A DNA stretch of 36,787 bases from Zelonia costaricensis (Eukaryota > Euglenozoa > Kinetoplastea > Trypanosomatida > Trypanosomatidae): contig JASAOO010003292.1 of assembly GCA_030849075.1 (NCBI GenBank), positions 1 to 36,787 of the forward strand, given 5' to 3'. Under the pieces are notes generated by a model. That model was not told where the DNA came from and made no database searches. It worked only from the letters and a program-made list of their open reading frames with translations. The translations under genes and the position numbers were made by a program. Below, in pieces: positions 16,127 through 23,930 of the stretch (its first letter is position 1; each line of letters begins with the position of its first letter).

Positions 16127-17464
16127 TTAGTGGCCGCCATTGTCGGGGCGAGAGCGCTTGAAGTCGCCGCCGGCACCACCGCCACGGCCGCCGCCGAAGC
16201 CGCCAGCGTTCATGCGCGGCCGCTTGAAGTCACCGCCCTGCCCGTTGCCGAAGCCGCCGCGGCGCTGCTCCATGCCGGCCCCCGCGCCGCGGGCGTTGCC
16301 GCTCTTGCCGTAGGTGATGCCCTCCTCGAAGGCCTTGAGGCGGTTCTCCACCTTGCTGCGGTACTCCAGCGCGGGCGTGTTGTCGCCCTCGCCGAAAGAG
16401 TCGATGCGGGCGCTGAGCGACGCCTTGGCCGCCAGCACACGCGACATGGTGCCCTTCTGCGCCGGCGACGCCTTGGCCACGACGGAGGCGTTGTAGAGGA
16501 TGCCGTACTTGGGCGTTGCCTGGCGCTGCTTCAGCGCACGGAAGAGGGCCTTCTCCGCGCCGAGAATCTGCACTGTCGAGGAAGGGTACTTGGCGAGGGT
16601 GAGCAGCGAGCCGGCCTTCTGGATGAGGCGCGCCCCGATCTGCTCGCCGACCATCGTCGTCAGGTTAGGCGCGATCGTCTGCATGCGGGAAGACAGGTAG
16701 GTGGAGAGCTGCTCGCGGTACTTGGAGGCGGAGACGACCTCGTCGCACAGCCGCGAGATGTTCTCGATGTCCTCCTCCGCAATCTCCGTTCCCATCGACA
16801 CCATCGCCGCGTCCTTGACCTTCTGCTCCATCTCCTCCTCGAGGAAGTCGGAGAAGTCCGTGTCGCGGGCGTTGAAGCGGGTCTTCATGGCGAGAACGAT
16901 CTTGCAGTAGCCCACGTTGTCGTTGACAATCTTGCCCAGCTCCGGGAAGTGCCAGCCGTACCACTCGCGGGCCCGCATCGCGTACTTGTTGACCTCCTTG
17001 TCGAGGTCCTCGAGCAGCGACACCGCCTGCACCACCATCATGTCCACCTTGTCCGGCGAGAACTTGAGCTTGTAGCGGTTCAGGTTGTGCGCCAGACCGA
17101 GCGCGGTCTGGTTCAGCTGCTCCGTGGACACGTCCTCCAGCAGGCTGTCAATATTCTGCTTGAGCCCGCGGAAGGTCGCCAGCGTGTCCTCGCCGAAGAC
17201 GCACGGGATCGCAAGGGTGTCCTTGATGGCCTTGGCCAGCTTCGCGTCCGCCACGGCGAGCTCCTCGGAGACCTCCTTCTCGAGGTAGTTCTTCTTCAGG
17301 AACTTGCGCACAGGCTTGGAGAGCTCGCCGTTGACGAGCTGCGTCGTCGTCTCGAGCGCATCGGCAGTGCTCTTGAAGTGCAGGAGCGCCTTGAGCTTGC
17401 GCTTCTCGCCGTCGCACTTGAACAGCGCGACACCGGCGGGCAGCTCCAGCAGCGCGTAGACCAT
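16127..17464 (-). CDS. NOP58: Nucleolar protein NOP58 (NOP5), box C/D snoRNP core, 445 aa
   Basis: Core box C/D snoRNP protein guiding 2'-O-methylation and processing of rRNA, acting with fibrillarin, NOP56 and SNU13 in the nucleolus (family knowledge). The N-terminal NOP5 domain begins MVYALLELPAGVALFKCDGE. Residues about 150-215 carry the NOSIC segment with REWYGWHFPELGKIVNDN. The NOP RNA-binding domain includes IAPNLTTMVGEQIGARLIQK, then GSLLTLAKYPSSTVQILGAE and PKYGILYNASVV, all diagnostic. Length is close to other NOP58 proteins. The C-terminus is unusual: instead of a Lys/Glu-rich tail it ends in a Gly/Arg/Phe-rich region with two copies of GGDFKR and a GGGRGGG block. The start is the family-conserved Met, 43 nt below a good acceptor. 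Confidence 0.97.
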   Translation of the reverse strand: MVYALLELPAGVALFKCDGEKRKLKALLHFKSTADALETTTQLVNGELSKPVRKFLKKNYLEKEVSEELAVADAKLAKAIKDTLAIPCVFGEDTLATFRGLKQNIDSLLEDVSTEQLNQTALGLAHNLNRYKLKFSPDKVDMMVVQAVSLLEDLDKEVNKYAMRAREWYGWHFPELGKIVNDNVGYCKIVLAMKTRFNARDTDFSDFLEEEMEQKVKDAAMVSMGTEIAEEDIENISRLCDEVVSASKYREQLSTYLSSRMQTIAPNLTTMVGEQIGARLIQKAGSLLTLAKYPSSTVQILGAEKALFRALKQRQATPKYGILYNASVVAKASPAQKGTMSRVLAAKASLSARIDSFGEGDNTPALEYRSKVENRLKAFEEGITYGKSGNARGAGAGMEQRRGGFGNGQGGDFKRPRMNAGGFGGGRGGGAGGDFKRSRPDNGGH

Positions 17465-18130
17465 GGTGTCCGGAGGGGAGGGGGGTGGGATGGGGGGAAC
17501 GGGTGTACTAGGGGTAGTGGCAGTGGGTGACACACGTGTGTGTGGTGGGGAGGGGGGGGGACGTAGGAGGCGGGAGACCAGGGGATGCAGCGTGCTGGTG
17601 TGCGACGTGCGGAGGGTGATGTGGGAACACCGGCTACGGAGGAGGTCGTGCACTGCGCGGGGTGGTTGGGAGGCGGGGGGTGGCGGCACAGCGCACAGCA
17701 GACACGTGATGGAGGGGTGAGAGGAAGAGAGCTGAGTTCAACGGAAGGGGGGCAACAGAGAAGACGCACGGCGCTCCTCTCGCAATAGTGGGCAGCCTGC
17801 AGCCATGCACGTAGAGAAGGCAGACACGGGTTGGCGCTGGGGAAGTGCGGACGAGGCACGTCACAGCCTGCGGCCCTCGAGCGCGGCACACCGACTTGTT
17901 CGCTTTCCACCATCCTTCTTCGCTGACATGTAGACGTGGTGTGAGCGAGGGGGGGGGAGGGGGACTGGGGTCCGGACTAGGAGGAGTGTGATGGGGCGGG
18001 GGGGGAGGGAGGGGCGCAGCGGGGACGCAGCGAGGACCACCGCCGCGGTGCCGTGTTACGAGTTAGTCACCGGTGCACCGCACAAGGACGCCGCGATGTG
18101 CGGGCGACGCCGAGGAACGCGCACGGCCGG
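17465..18130. other. Spacer between TMEM164-like gene and NOP58
   Basis: It contains the NOP58 leader with two pyrimidine tracts and an acceptor, and G-runs at 17949-18015 on the plus strand. No gene seen. Confidence 0.6.
17508..17575 (-). promoter_or_regulatory. Predicted trans-splice site of NOP58
   Basis: A C-rich tract (17545-17575) is followed by CCACTACCCCTAG, AG at 17508-17509, with a 43-nt leader. Confidence 0.45.
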
Positions 18131-19030
18131 CTAGTCAACCTTCACGAGCTTCTTGGCGCTGCGGAAGGTCCCGGACAGCGCCTGGCCCAGCAGGCGGGCC
18201 GTCAGGTTGCTCAGCACGGAGAGCAGCATGCAGAGCACGACGAAGGCGGGGCGGTACAGCGGGGTGCGTAGAACCGCCGGGGCCGCGTTGCCGAGCGGCG
18301 GCGGGGAGAGCTGATAGTTGACGTTCAGCCCCAGCAGCAGGCCGCACGGGACGAAGACGGCGAAGTTGACGAAGGTCGGCACCCACGTGAGGTGCCACAG
18401 GTGCGGCCCGTCGAGCGGGAGGGTGTGGTAGCGGGCGGCGAAGTAGACGGGCAGCAGCAGCAGCAGCCCGTGGTGCACGAAGAACACGTACCCCTCCCAG
18501 AAGTACTGGTGATCGCCCCAGTCCGGCTGCGCCAGCGCCCCCAGCGGACTCCACACCCAGTCGATCATAAGCGAGGCGAGGTAGCAGCCGCGGCCGTACT
18601 CGGACGGCGCGTCGTGCAGGAATGCGTGGATCCACATGGCGGTGAAGATGTGGCACGGCATGAGCAGCCAGCCGAGCTGCACAAACGGCTTTGGCCGCGA
18701 CATCTTCGTCACCACCTGGCCCGCGAGACACACCATCAGCACGTAGGCGATCAGCTTGTTGATGCGGCAGCGCAGCGAGCGCCCCACGCCGGCCGTACTC
18801 AGCCGCGTGGTCGCGGCGCTGCGGAAGCCACTGGAGTGGCGCTGCAGGAGGGCACAGAACAGCATGCCCGCGATGAAGAGCACGACGTGGAGCTTGGGTG
18901 ACTGGAACCAGTACTGCGACGCGCTCATGACACCCCACCGCAGGCCCGTGTGCTGGGCGAGGGCCTGCAGGGCATCCGCCACCACATCCGGCACGACGCG
19001 GTCACACAGCTGCAAAATCTGCGCCTCCAT
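18131..19030 (-). CDS. TMEM164-like multi-pass membrane protein (putative acyltransferase), 299 aa
   Basis: About six to seven hydrophobic segments are visible, for example LHVVLFIAGMLFCALLQ, LIAYVLMVCLAGQVV, FVQLGWLLMPCHIFTAMWI, YVFFVHHGLLLLLPVYFAA and FVNFAVFVPCGLLLGLNVNY. The signature stretches MPCHIFTAM, VHHGLLLLLPVY and GLNVNYQLSPPP fit the TMEM164 family. Human TMEM164, as I recall, uses Cys123 and His181 for acyl transfer onto ether phospholipids; here Cys126 and His186/His187 fall at equivalent spacing. The predicted role is therefore lipid remodelling in an internal membrane, which is inference. Trypanosomatids are rich in ether lipids, making this plausible. The start ATG is the first in frame before the conserved region, 88 nt after a CTCTTACAG acceptor. 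The upstream reading frame is leader. Confidence 0.72.
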   Translation of the reverse strand: MEAQILQLCDRVVPDVVADALQALAQHTGLRWGVMSASQYWFQSPKLHVVLFIAGMLFCALLQRHSSGFRSAATTRLSTAGVGRSLRCRINKLIAYVLMVCLAGQVVTKMSRPKPFVQLGWLLMPCHIFTAMWIHAFLHDAPSEYGRGCYLASLMIDWVWSPLGALAQPDWGDHQYFWEGYVFFVHHGLLLLLPVYFAARYHTLPLDGPHLWHLTWVPTFVNFAVFVPCGLLLGLNVNYQLSPPPLGNAAPAVLRTPLYRPAFVVLCMLLSVLSNLTARLLGQALSGTFRSAKKLVKVD

Positions 19031-19800
19031 TCGCGACGAGCTGCACCCGTGCGGCCGCAGAGGAGTGGGATGGAGGAGTAGCGCAGCACAACGGAAGCGC
19101 TGCAACTTCTTCTGTGCGCTGTAAGAGCGCAGAACGCCAAGGTGAGAGGAGGGGGGTGAGTGTGGGGGTGGGGGTGAGGACGTACCGGATAGCCACGCGA
19201 ATAGGGCACCGCGCAGTGGCGGTGCAGCGCTGCGCCACGTGCAAGATGGTGAAGAAGGGAAAGGGGGGGAGGAGGAGGAGGCGGGAAAGGGAGCTCGAGT
19301 CGCGCGAACAGTGTTCCCGCCCATCGGTAGGATCGCCGCCTTCTCGGTGTGCGGCCCCCGCGTCGCGACGCGGACACGCTGGAGGAGGGCGGGCCGGGGG
19401 GGCAGCTCTTGGATGCAGAAAGCAGCTGATTCTCTTTCACGCACGACCCACCAGCGCGCACGCCTACGCAGCTCGCCCACCCCGCGCTCATCCTCGGAGA
19501 GGGGCGCATGACGGGCAGGCCGGGCAGCAGCCCCACCTGGCGACGCCGTGGCGCCGAGCCTGTGCATTCAGTCGCTTCTCTACGCTCTCTTCTTTGTGAA
19601 CGCGGGAGAAGACGGAACGCGCCGCACCGGGCGGTCCCTTAGCTTGTAACGACGACGCACACGCCAAACCCACGCTCATACCCGTGCACCGTCGGTGCCC
19701 CCCCCAACACACACACACACAGGCAGGGCAGTCCGGCACACACGCACGCACCACCAAGACCCACACACACGCACAAACATGAGGCGCTGGCAGAGCCGCT
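19031..19800. other. Spacer between the 290-aa gene and TMEM164-like gene
   Basis: The TMEM164-like leader has a clear acceptor. CA repeats (19709-19782; UG in RNA) lie immediately downstream of the 290-aa gene stop. No gene seen. Confidence 0.6.
19119..19190 (-). promoter_or_regulatory. Predicted trans-splice site of the TMEM164-like gene
   Basis: A C/T tract (19141-19187) is followed by GCGCTCTTACAG, AG at 19119-19120, with an 88-nt leader. Confidence 0.5.
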
Positions 19801-20673
19801 TTAGCGCTTCGCAGGCTGGTTGCCGTCGCCGTCACCGACGGAGTTGCCCATCTCCATCTCCAGCGCGTCGAGCTCCGCCTGCAGCCGCGCAATCTCATCG
19901 TCCTCGGTACCCTCCGACCCCGCTGCGGGGGCCGTCGCACCGGCACTGGCCGCCGACAGCTCCGGCGAAGACGCCGCGGCCGATGCGCTCTTGCCGCTGC
20001 CGCTGCCACCCGTCGCGATGGCCGCGTTTTCGGCTGCGTTCTCCTCGAGCGGGTAGTAGAGCTGGTCCACGGCGGAGCGCTTGTACCAGGTCTGCTCGCC
20101 GGCGAGGTAGCGGCGGCAGTTGTCCGGTACGCCCGTGAAGCCGAGCTCCTCGGCGTGCTCGAGCGCGTAGGTGGCGCAGTCCTTGCGGTCCACCCGCAGG
20201 CACGCCTCTAGGAAAATCTCAAAGGAGTCGTCGGCGAGGTGGATGTAGTAGTGGTTCCTACACTGGCTGAGCAGCTGGCACGCGTAGCTGAGGTCCAGCG
20301 GCCGCTCGACGAGGTCGAAGGCGGTGTGCAGGTCCTCGGTGGTGGGCCGCTCCGTGCCCTGGAAGGAGTGAAACTTCTTGTGCCACTCCAGGACGTACTT
20401 CTCCATCGATGTCTCGGGTCCCTCGAGCCGGGCTTTCTGCAGAAGGTGGCGCTTCTTGCTGAGCCACACGGGCTGGTGCGCCATGCACTTGGGCCGCACG
20501 TAGGGCCGGTCGAGGCCGCCGAGCCAGGCCTGATACAGCATCTCCGTGCGCTGGTGGTCCGGCTGCTGGATCACCGTGTAGATCTTCCAGTTGTCGACAC
20601 CCTTCAGGAAGAGCATCCAGTAGGGCCGGCGGTACCGCAGCGAGGCCAGGAGGGCCTGCGACGTGCACAACAT
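19801..20673 (-). CDS. Unrecognised protein, probably mitochondrial, 290 aa
   Basis: I do not recognise a domain. The N-terminus MLCTSQALLASLRYRRPYWM lacks acidic residues and is rich in Arg and hydrophobics, like a mitochondrial presequence. The central part is well-ordered, with many aromatic residues (YWMLFLKGVDNWKIYTVIQQ) and paired helices around RPLDLSYACQLLSQCRNHYY and FEIFLEACLRVDRKDCATYA, which could be PPR/TPR-like repeats. The last 80 residues are low-complexity Ala/Gly/Ser followed by an acidic helix, DDEIARLQAELDALEMEMG, a likely coiled coil. This make-up is common in kinetoplastid-specific mitoribosomal or RNA-editing accessory proteins (inference only). Its reading frame starts with a genuine ATG. 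Gene reality is well supported by the non-biased core sequence. Confidence 0.78.
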   Translation of the reverse strand: MLCTSQALLASLRYRRPYWMLFLKGVDNWKIYTVIQQPDHQRTEMLYQAWLGGLDRPYVRPKCMAHQPVWLSKKRHLLQKARLEGPETSMEKYVLEWHKKFHSFQGTERPTTEDLHTAFDLVERPLDLSYACQLLSQCRNHYYIHLADDSFEIFLEACLRVDRKDCATYALEHAEELGFTGVPDNCRRYLAGEQTWYKRSAVDQLYYPLEENAAENAAIATGGSGSGKSASAAASSPELSAASAGATAPAAGSEGTEDDEIARLQAELDALEMEMGNSVGDGDGNQPAKR

Positions 20674-20715
20674 CGCGTCGGTGTGTGTGTGGGGGGGGGA
20701 GGAGGGGGGTACACG

Positions 20716-20760
20716 CTAGGCTTGCCGGCACGCGCACAACGCGGACAAAGCAGGTTAGGG
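20716..20760 (-). promoter_or_regulatory. Weak predicted trans-splice site of the 290-aa gene
   Basis: Short C/T stretches above 20735 are followed by GCAAGCCTAG, AG at 20716-20717. A stronger C-tract lies nearer the ATG (20689-20710) but has no AG after it. Confidence 0.25.
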
Positions 20761-20824
20761 GAGAGCCGCAGCTGAGGGGTCCGCGAGAGGGGGCAGGCGA
20801 GTCACTAGACCTTTGAGTCTGAAC

Positions 20825-20826
<2 letters not shown>

Positions 20827-20876
<50 letters not shown>
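20827..20876. repeat. (GT)25 run
   Basis: A perfect 50-nt GT run, the longest dinucleotide repeat in the window; AC in RNA sense, 154 nt above the 290-aa gene ATG. Confidence 0.97.
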
Positions 20877-20879
<3 letters not shown>

Positions 20880-21270
20880 CGAACGGCTTCCGTGCCAGCT
20901 CGGCGGCGGACACGTTGCAGGCCGCTCGCAAGGTTCGCTGCAGCACTGAAGTGAGTGAACGTGTTCGTCGGGCAACAGAGAGCGTGTGGGACCAACAAGT
21001 TGGAAGAAGAACTGGGGGAGGTATCGGGTGCACGACAGGATCCCCTGCGGCCCGCACAGGAGCAGCCGCACGAGACTGAGCGGACGAACGCGCCGCGACT
21101 CCATCGCGAAGGAATGGAGGGAGGGAGATGCGTCGCTCTCATGAGGAAGGCGAGGCCGTGTGAAGACTCGTATGGGGACCTTGAAGCTTCCTCAGTCGCT
21201 CAACGAGGACATTCCTCTCCCTGTCACTCAGGGCAGCCCGCACGTGCGCTTTGCGCACTCGCGTGTGTGT

Positions 21271-21288
21271 GCCGATGCCCACATCGGC
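21271..21288. repeat. Perfect 7-bp hairpin
   Basis: Inverted repeat GCCGATG-CCCA-CATCGGC in the probable 3' UTR of the HRD1-like gene. Confidence 0.7.
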
Positions 21289-21576
21289 TGGTGTCGTGAC
21301 TCGCCTGTCCTTGTTGCAGTGACTGTTGCGCCGCTGTTTGAAGGAAGCCCACTGGCGCCATTGAAGTCTCGGCACCCCACGAGATGCAGCAGCATAATCC
21401 GGCGACGCACACACACACAGAGACACACACAGATACGCGAACACATGCGCACACGCGCGCGCGCGCGTGGACGCGGTCATGGCGATCAAGAAAGAAAAGA
21501 ACAGGCAGACGCGGGGGGGGGGACACCGCACGCCTCGCTTGCTGACACCGACACATACACAAAGCACGCACACAGA

Positions 21577-23181
21577 CTACGCGTCGTAGCCCTGCTCCTC
21601 GGCAAGTCGCAGCGCCGTCCGCAGCTCCTTCTCTGCCTTGGCCAACTTTTTGTGGTAGCGCTTGTACGCCTTCAGCTTGAGCTGCTCCACAGTTTTGGGC
21701 GTCGCCGGTGCGGTGGCTGCCGTCGGCTGCGACGCGGCGTCGTCAGAGACGGGGGACTCGGGGCGAAGAGGCGCAACGACCGCCCGAGTCGCCGCGGCAG
21801 CGCAGGGCTGCGACGCAGCGGCGGCAGCGGTGAGCCCTGCCGGATCCGCATGCGAAAAGGAAGACGTGGCGGTGCCGGGGGAGGGGGAGCGCAGCTGCTG
21901 GCGGTACCGATCGTACGCCTCGAGGACCTCCCGCTCCATGTCATGCAGTGCCCCGCTGACCAGGCTGCGGGCGAGGTCCTCCTGCGCGCGAGCCGCCTCC
22001 GCCTGCGGCGCTGCCGTCCCTGCTGTCGCACCTGCCCGTGTCGGCGCTGCAGCCGGACGCGGCGCCGCATCCGCAGGAGCGGCAACGGGTGCGGCACCAT
22101 CGCCACCAGCAGCAGCAGCAGCCTCAGGAGCACCCGCGGGCACCACAGCGTCCGTCGCCTCGGTGCCGCCGCGCATCTGCATGATGTTGGCGCGGCAGTA
22201 CGGGCAGGTGGAGTGCCCCTCCAGCCAGCGCTCGAGGCAGTCGATGTGGTAGCAGTGCCCACACGGAAGCCGCTTTGTGCCGCTGCCGGGCACCATGTCC
22301 TCGTAGCAGATGGTGCAGCGCCCGTCCCGTGCCAGGTCCTCTGCCGTGGCGTCCGGCATGCTGTTGCGCACCCGCCGCGCGAGCACCAGGAACTCCGCCA
22401 GCCCTGATGTCTTCTCGAAGATGCGCAGGACGTGGCCGACGAAGCCGCGCAGGAGGAGAAGCGGCAGCACAGACTTGTAGAAGATGTACGCGTAGACGCC
22501 GACGAAGAGCAGTGACTCCGCGATGCTCGTGACGGCGTCCGCGACATAGGGGAGCAGGGAATGCTGGCCCGGCAAGAGGAAGAGGCTGGCGAACTGCACG
22601 GTGCTCCGCAGGGAGGAGATGAGGAGCAGCACGTAGATGAGCAGGATTGAGTAGTGCATCGACGCCCTCTCGCCCGTGAGCTCCGGGCGCGTCTCGAACA
22701 TCCACACGAGCAGCCCCACGTCGCAGATGATGGCAAAGCAGAGGTAGGCGCACATGCGGGTGGCGGCCACCCACGTCACCTGCACCGTCGACAGCGTCGT
22801 CACGCGCTCGGCGGCGAGCTTGTGCAGCACCCGCCACGCCAACGTAAAAAGGAAGAAGAAGCTCGTCGCGCTCATGATGGGCTGATCGACGTAAAGCGGC
22901 ACGACGACGCACTCGACCATGTACAGCGTGAAGGCGGTGAGCAGCGCCGTCTCCTCCGAGGCGTTCAGGCGCCCAAAGAAGGTCAACTGCAGCACCAGCC
23001 AGAGCACCAAGGTGAGGGCGATGGCGGTGTTCACCATGAGCAGCCGGAACGAGGACGAGTTCGCCAGCGCCACCATCGCTGGGTAGAACTCACGGTACGT
23101 GTTGGCGTAGTCGGCAAGGAAGATGCCGCAGGCGAGGAAGGAGGTGACCACGTAGGCCGCCACCGACGCCCGAGAGACCAT
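21577..23181 (-). CDS. HRD1: HRD1/synoviolin-like membrane RING-H2 E3 ubiquitin ligase, 534 aa
   Basis: The protein has a multi-pass N-terminal half (several hydrophobic segments within residues 1-250, beginning VAAYVVTSFLACGIFLADYA), then a RING-H2 finger at about 289-329. The finger starts CTICYEDMVPGSGTKRLPCG and ends HSTCPYC, with the Cys/His ligands in C3H2C3 order. This layout, including RIFEKTSGLAEFLVLARRVRN just before the RING, matches HRD1, the ER-associated degradation ligase that ubiquitinates misfolded proteins at the ER membrane (family knowledge). The region after the RING is long and Ala/Pro-rich. The C-terminus carries a basic coiled-coil-like helix, EQLKLKAYKRYHKKLAKAEK. The ATG is 18 nt below a pyrimidine tract with an AG. 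An alternative is a gp78/AMFR-like ligase, but no CUE domain is visible. Confidence 0.88.
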   Translation of the reverse strand: MVSRASVAAYVVTSFLACGIFLADYANTYREFYPAMVALANSSSFRLLMVNTAIALTLVLWLVLQLTFFGRLNASEETALLTAFTLYMVECVVVPLYVDQPIMSATSFFFLFTLAWRVLHKLAAERVTTLSTVQVTWVAATRMCAYLCFAIICDVGLLVWMFETRPELTGERASMHYSILLIYVLLLISSLRSTVQFASLFLLPGQHSLLPYVADAVTSIAESLLFVGVYAYIFYKSVLPLLLLRGFVGHVLRIFEKTSGLAEFLVLARRVRNSMPDATAEDLARDGRCTICYEDMVPGSGTKRLPCGHCYHIDCLERWLEGHSTCPYCRANIMQMRGGTEATDAVVPAGAPEAAAAAGGDGAAPVAAPADAAPRPAAAPTRAGATAGTAAPQAEAARAQEDLARSLVSGALHDMEREVLEAYDRYRQQLRSPSPGTATSSFSHADPAGLTAAAAASQPCAAAATRAVVAPLRPESPVSDDAASQPTAATAPATPKTVEQLKLKAYKRYHKKLAKAEKELRTALRLAEEQGYDA

Positions 23182-23198
23182 CGCGTCGCACCGCGTGG

Positions 23199-23232
23199 CT
23201 TGACGTGGCACCGTGATAGAGAGAGGGAGAAG
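23199..23232 (-). promoter_or_regulatory. Predicted trans-splice site of the HRD1-like gene
   Basis: CTTCTCCCTCTCTCTATCAC is followed by the first AG (CGTCAAG) at 23199-23200, 18 nt above the ATG. Confidence 0.4.
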
Positions 23233-23784
23233 CAGGGCACTGCTGCCGCTGGATGGGGCGGCAGGGGTTGGTGGGTAAGCAGGCGAGTGCGTGTGTGCGC
23301 ACGTCCTTCGGCTACGTGTGCGAAAGGAGGGGGGAGCGGGGAGTTGACGTCGCACCGTGCCGCGTGTGTTGTACAGTTCGTGCCGCACGTCTGGAGGACC
23401 CGGGCGGTGGGGCCACGCGCAGAGACGCGGAGTTTCGCTTCTTCGGTGAAAGGGGGGAGAGGGAGGGGGGGAGGGGGGGGCAGCACCGCAGCAGAGGCAG
23501 GTGTCGGACATGGGGGAGTGCGTTTGTGCGTGTGTGGGTGAGCGACGAAGAGGCGTTGCAGAGGGGAGGAGGGAGGGGGTGGTGGTGCAAAGTAGCCACG
23601 GCACACGTCGTCTTCCGTGCATTCAACACGGACTGCGCGATGCAATCGAAAACAGCGGAAGAGGGCCAGTTCTCCGCATCCCGGTGATGAGAGGGGTGCT
23701 TTGGAGCTCCTCGTCTGGACCGTCACCGCATCGTGACCTCTCGCGTGGCGCTGCTCTACCGCAGGCCGTGCCCTTTCCAAGTGC

Positions 23785-23806
23785 GTGTGTGTGTGTGTGT
23801 GTGTGT
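23785..23806. repeat. (GT)11 run
   Basis: A 22-nt GT run, AC in RNA sense, 125 nt below the MSH3 stop. Confidence 0.95.
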
Positions 23807-23930
23807 TTATGCGTGGCGCAAGACATGTGCGATCCGCTTCGAGAATAAGAAGACAGGAGAGCACGGCAGCCCGCGTGGCGGCGCACTGGTCGCAGAGTGG
23901 AGGAAGAGGGAGGGAGGGGCCACTCCAGCG

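Larger units (their letters stand above)
20674..21576. other. Spacer between HRD1-like gene and the 290-aa gene
   Basis: It contains the longest dinucleotide run of the window, (GT)25 at 20827-20876. It also has a perfect hairpin at 21271-21288, an alternating GC block near 21457-21468, and CA repeats just downstream of the HRD1-like stop. No gene seen. Confidence 0.6.
23182..23930. other. Spacer between MSH3 and HRD1-like gene
   Basis: It holds the HRD1-like leader with an acceptor, G-runs at 23451-23480, and a 22-nt GT run that is 125 nt below the MSH3 stop. No gene seen. Confidence 0.6.

Noticed and set aside
16037..17530. A 497-codon open frame on the plus strand across NOP58
   Set aside because: Exact antisense of a strongly conserved gene; the translation is an Arg/Leu/Val-rich shadow typical of GC-rich third positions.
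20827..20876. (GT)25 as a telomeric or CRISPR-like array
   Set aside because: A plain dinucleotide repeat: no spacers, no telomeric hexamer.
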